In this document: in pieces, positions 61,103 to 64,000 of the stretch
Layout: the number at the start of each line of letters is the position of its first letter
How positions within the stretch are numbered: position 1 is the first letter of the stretch
Assembly: GCF_050467285.1 (NCBI RefSeq)
Contig: NZ_JBCMUN010000012.1
Coordinates: forward strand, 375,708 to 439,707
From: Paenibacillus_E oryzisoli_A
Lineage (GTDB): Bacteria; Bacillota; Bacilli; Paenibacillales; NBRC-103111
DNA length: 64,000 nucleotides
Direction of reading: 5' to 3'
Notes under the pieces: generated by a model
Seen by the model: only the letters and a program-made list of their open reading frames with translations
Databases searched by the model: none
Told to the model about the DNA's origin: nothing
Program-made: the position numbers and the translations under genes

Positions 61103-61612
61103 ATGAGCGATCAATATGTAGGAGAAATTCGTATGTTTAGCGGAACCTTCGCTCCGATTGGGTGGTTGCTATGCAATGGTCAACTGCTGAGTATTAGTCA
61201 ATACGAGGTCTTGTACACCCTCATTGGCACAACCTATGGAGGAGACGGGCGTACAACGTTTGCCTTGCCGGATTTACGGGGACGCGTTCCTGTTCATATG
61301 GGCAGTGGGTATACGTTGGGACAGATGGCGGGTACGGAGAAAGTGACGTTGGTTACGACACAGCTGCCTGCTCATACGCACATTCCAAACGCATCTAGCG
61401 TTGTGGGAACCAGTGCGAGCCCGGCTAACGCTTTTTGGGCAACGAGTTCGGAAGCTAACGTACAACCTTATTCGACAACTGCGCCGAATACAACGATGAA
61501 TCCAGCGGCAATCAGTTCTGTTGGCGGCAATCAACCGCATGACAACATGATGCCGTTTGTGGCAGTTTCGTTCATTATTGCAACCGAAGGCGTATTTCCG
61601 AGTCAATACTAA
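61103..61612 (+). CDS. Phage tail-collar (MdpB/microcystin-dependent-like) protein 1
   Basis: 169 aa. GEIRMFSGTFAPIGWLLCNG, LLSISQYEVLYTLIGTTYGG and TTFALPDLRGRVPVHMG are the collar-domain core shared by phage tail fibres and MdpB. The C-terminal half ends QPHDNMMPFVAVSFIIATEG. It probably forms trimers. GAAGGGAG precedes the ATG. First of three tandem paralogues, with no other phage genes nearby. Confidence 0.92.
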   Translation: MSDQYVGEIRMFSGTFAPIGWLLCNGQLLSISQYEVLYTLIGTTYGGDGRTTFALPDLRGRVPVHMGSGYTLGQMAGTEKVTLVTTQLPAHTHIPNASSVVGTSASPANAFWATSSEANVQPYSTTAPNTTMNPAAISSVGGNQPHDNMMPFVAVSFIIATEGVFPSQY

Positions 61613-61630
61613 ATCTAAGGAGGGATGATC

Positions 61631-62131
61631 GTGGAACCTTTTTTGGCTGAAATCAGAGCTTTTTCATTTAACTTCGCTCCGCGTGGCTGGGCGTTCTGCA
61701 ACGGGCAATTATTGCCGATTCAACAAAATACAGCGCTTTTTTCTTTGCTTGGCACCACTTACGGCGGGGATGGTCGAACAACCTTTGCCTTACCTAATCT
61801 CCAGGGCAGGGCACCGCTTCACCGCAGCAGTTCCATCACTTACGGCACATCGGCGGGAGAGGCGGCGCATACGCTGACCATCAATGAGATGCCGATGCAT
61901 ACGCATCAAGCTACTGGCGGAAGCGATGTGGCTACGGCGTTTAATCCTACTGGGGTTACTTGGGGAACGAATTCGAATGGATACAACATTTATCAGACAA
62001 CAGCTAATGGGACGATGAGCAGCGACGCTTTGGGACTTAGCGGAAGCAGTCAGTCGCATAACAACATGCAGCCCTATACGGTTGTGAATTTTTGCATTGC
62101 GCTAACGGGCATTTTCCCGCCACGCTCATAA
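61631..62131 (+). CDS. Phage tail-collar (MdpB-like) protein 2
   Basis: 166 aa. AEIRAFSFNFAPRGWAFCNG, LLGTTYGGDGRTTFALPNLQ and SHNNMQPYTVVNFCIALTG follow the same plan as the first paralogue. AAGGAGGG abuts an ATG at 61625; GTG 61631, 6 bases further, is better spaced. The middle region between collar and C-terminal motif differs most among the three. Confidence 0.9.
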   Translation: MEPFLAEIRAFSFNFAPRGWAFCNGQLLPIQQNTALFSLLGTTYGGDGRTTFALPNLQGRAPLHRSSSITYGTSAGEAAHTLTINEMPMHTHQATGGSDVATAFNPTGVTWGTNSNGYNIYQTTANGTMSSDALGLSGSSQSHNNMQPYTVVNFCIALTGIFPPRS

Positions 62132-62150
62132 TGAAGGAGGAATGAACGAG

Positions 62151-62675
62151 ATGGACCCGTATTTAGGAGAAATTCGAATTTTTGCCGGTAATTATGCGCC
62201 GTCAGGCTGGGCATTTTGCGATGGCACGGTGATGCCCGTTTCACAGAATTCTGCTCTTTATTCACTTATTGGCGGATTGTATGGCGGTAACGGCACAACG
62301 ACCTTTGCACTACCGAATCTAATGGGCAGCGTGCCTATCCATCAAGGTGCAGGCCCTGGCTTGACACCTCGCACGGTAGGCGAAACAGGGGGAGAATCCG
62401 ACGTCATGCTGCTTGAGACGCAAATTCCGAATCATACTCATACGGTTAATGCTGAGCTCGTACCAACAGGATTGGAACCGACGCAGGCGGTTTGGTCGAG
62501 CACCGCGGCAAGGCGAGGCGAGAGCATTTATTCCACAAACCTTGATACCCCAATGAGCCCGATGGCGTTGGGTGTTACCGGCAGCAGTCAACCGCACAAT
62601 AATATGCAGCCGTTCGTGGCGATGAACTTTATTATTTCGCTGGAAGGCAACTATCCGCCGAAGCCGAACAACTAA
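62151..62675 (+). CDS. Phage tail-collar (MdpB-like) protein 3
   Basis: 174 aa. GEIRIFAGNYAPSGWAFCDG, LIGGLYGGNGTTTFALPNLM and QPHNNMQPFVAMNFIISLEG repeat the family plan. AAGGAGG lies 10 bases before ATG 62151; ATG 62142 is too close to it. Last gene of the operon, closed by a strong terminator. Confidence 0.9.
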   Translation: MDPYLGEIRIFAGNYAPSGWAFCDGTVMPVSQNSALYSLIGGLYGGNGTTTFALPNLMGSVPIHQGAGPGLTPRTVGETGGESDVMLLETQIPNHTHTVNAELVPTGLEPTQAVWSSTAARRGESIYSTNLDTPMSPMALGVTGSSQPHNNMQPFVAMNFIISLEGNYPPKPNN

Positions 62676-62685
62676 TGTACAGACT

Positions 62686-62724
62686 AATCCTCCCGCTTCT
62701 GCTAATAAGGCGGGGGGATTTTTT
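62686..62724 (+). terminator. Terminator of the tail-collar operon
   Basis: AATCCTCCCGC and GCGGGGGGATT (one G-T pair) close a stem, followed by TTTTTT. Confidence 0.85.
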
Positions 62725-62747
62725 AGGGAAAGGGGAGATAATCAGGT

Positions 62748-64000
62748 ATGCCTGTTGTGACAAAAAGTCTAAAATTGGTGTTAGCATTTATTGTGATATT
62801 TGCCGGCTTTGTCGGAGCAACCAGCGTAACGGCCGCACCTAGTGGACCACCATATACATATGGTTCAGTGCAGTTTGGCTCAATCAATAGCAGTGGTACA
62901 CAACTCTCGGATTCCGACAACTATTTTTCTTTTACCGGTGGAGACGCTTTGGGTAATAATACGATAGGCATCGACGTTGACGGAATTTATTTGAGAAGGA
63001 ATACTGGCGGGACGTATTCGAATGCTGCTTCTGGAACGATTCATATTAGTTCTAAAACTTCAAGCTATGAATTTAGTATTGTATCAGTGAATGTTGCTGC
63101 GCAATTGGGAAAAACCGTTACTTATGCAGTGCGCTTTAATAACACAGGTGCTCCTGTGCAAACTGAAACGGTTAGTAATAGCAATCGGGATTCTGCAGAT
63201 ACTTATTTCAATTATAAGCGAATTACTTTCTCATCCCCTACCTCGGTTAAAAGTGTAGATATTGACATTACAGACAACTCTACTATACCGTTCGTAGGAA
63301 GCAACGCCTCGATCATAGATTTTGTTGTTAACACCCTTCCTGCTCCGCCAGCAGTCACCAATTACACGCTGACGTATACGGCAGGTACAGGCGGAACCTT
63401 GTCAGGTACTTCACCGCAAATGGTAGCCAGCGGCGAAAGCGGCACAGCAGTCACCGCCATACCGGACACACACTACCACTTCGTGAAGTGGAGTGATAAT
63501 GTAACGACGGCAACGCGCACCGAAACTGGGGTCACAGGGGATCTGAATGTAAGTGCGATTTTCGCGTTGGACACGTACACGCTGACGTATACGGCGGGAG
63601 CGAACGGCACGATAACGGGTGCGTCTCCGCAGACGGTCGGCTACAACCTGAGCGGGACGGCCGTGACCGCAGTTCCGAGCACCGGCTACCATTTGGTGAA
63701 CTGGAGTGATGGCAGTACGGATGCGACGCGCACCGATACCGGCGTAACAGCGGACAAGAGCCTAACGGCCAACTTTGCCATTAACGAATATACCTTGACC
63801 TACACAGCGGGAGCGAACGGTACGCTGTCGGATACGACCCCGCAGACAGTCGAACACGGCTCGAACGGCACGGCGGTCACCGCCATACCGGACACACACT
63901 ACCACTTCGTGAAGTGGAGTGATAATGTAACGACGGCAACGCGCACCGAAACTGGGGTCACAGGGGATCTGAATGTAAGTGCGATTTTCGCGTTGGACAC
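62748..64000 (+). CDS. Secreted repeat protein with InlB-like B repeats (3' end outside window)
   Basis: At least 417 aa, open to the window edge. A signal peptide (LVLAFIVIFAGFVGATSVTA) is followed by a beta-rich domain (about 30-200) and a short PAPPAVT linker. Then come 71-residue repeats opening YTLTYTAG and containing GTAVTA, HFVKWSD and TRTETGV, a bacterial beta-repeat (InlB B-repeat/Flg_new_2 kind). Repeats 1 and 3 are nearly identical in DNA. GGGGAG precedes the ATG. Likely a cell-surface or secreted adhesin or enzyme whose function lies in the missing part. Confidence 0.82.
   Translation, partial: MPVVTKSLKLVLAFIVIFAGFVGATSVTAAPSGPPYTYGSVQFGSINSSGTQLSDSDNYFSFTGGDALGNNTIGIDVDGIYLRRNTGGTYSNAASGTIHISSKTSSYEFSIVSVNVAAQLGKTVTYAVRFNNTGAPVQTETVSNSNRDSADTYFNYKRITFSSPTSVKSVDIDITDNSTIPFVGSNASIIDFVVNTLPAPPAVTNYTLTYTAGTGGTLSGTSPQMVASGESGTAVTAIPDTHYHFVKWSDNVTTATRTETGVTGDLNVSAIFALDTYTLTYTAGANGTITGASPQTVGYNLSGTAVTAVPSTGYHLVNWSDGSTDATRTDTGVTADKSLTANFAINEYTLTYTAGANGTLSDTTPQTVEHGSNGTAVTAIPDTHYHFVKWSDNVTTATRTETGVTGDLNVSAIFALD
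63450..63574 (+). repeat. 125-bp exact direct repeat, first copy
   Basis: Identical to 63876-64000, period 426 bp, equal to two 71-codon repeat modules. The match probably continues beyond the window. Confidence 0.9.
63876..64000 (+). repeat. 125-bp exact direct repeat, second copy (runs into window edge)
   Basis: Second copy of 63450-63574, encoding the same half-module of the surface repeat protein. Confidence 0.9.

Noticed and set aside
60264..62675. Prophage
   Set aside because: Only collar-domain proteins are present; no integrase, terminase, capsid, sheath or lysis genes lie in the window.

Overview
The window reads as a chromosomal segment of an endospore-forming Firmicute of the Paenibacillus type. 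Evidence: a ger germinant-receptor operon, YesM/YesN-type two-component pairs next to ATPase-less sugar importers (LplB/YtcP-type permeases with a lipoprotein binding protein), secreted glycan-active proteins with CBM-like modules, an ECF biotin transporter, and abundant strong Shine-Dalgarno sequences. No rRNA, tRNA, CRISPR array, intact IS element or prophage was seen. Species cannot be fixed from the sequence alone.

Layout. 1-5.5 kb: a truncated epimerase, a redox cassette (peroxiredoxin-like protein, two nitroreductases, EamA exporter), and a divergent azoreductase/Rrf2 pair. 5.5-23.5 kb: a glycan-utilisation locus with secreted GH5 enzyme, GH88 unsaturated-uronyl hydrolase, two Gfo/Idh/MocA oxidoreductases, an AraC regulator, a large unassigned (alpha/alpha)-barrel-like protein, two ABC permeases, a binding lipoprotein and a YesN/YesM pair. 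Three of these genes carry the same upstream box. 23.5-27.7 kb: a group II intron relic and a ger operon in the order A-C-B. 27.7-36 kb: YjbR and Crp/Fnr proteins, a MocR regulator, a second redox cassette (MFS, TrxB, TrxA, thioredoxin-like) whose promoter/operator nearly duplicates that of the first, and a TetR-controlled membrane protein. 36-50.6 kb: a second carbohydrate locus bounded on both sides by decayed copies of one glycosyltransferase gene. It holds an FAD-oxidoreductase relic, a frameshifted yhcH, two CehA/McbA-type PHP metallohydrolases with discoidin/CBM modules, a membrane AraC regulator, a binding protein, two permeases and a histidine phosphatase.

50.6-64 kb: a secreted Pro/Ala-rich protein with its OmpR/EnvZ-type pair, a biotin ECF module (BioY, EcfA, and an EcfA-EcfT fusion), a repeat cluster, an AraC/fosmidomycin-type MFS pair, a GNAT-DUF6916-three tail-collar operon, and the start of a secreted repeat protein cut by the window edge.

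Points most worth a second look: the 52-bp redox operator shared by two distant operons; the box shared by GH5, GH88 and the unassigned 756-aa protein; the CBM-armed PHP pair with its own regulator and importer; two group II intron 5' relics each sitting just behind a terminator hairpin; and several well-formed operators (TetR palindromes, 11-bp response-regulator repeats, MocR direct repeats, an AraC inverted repeat).
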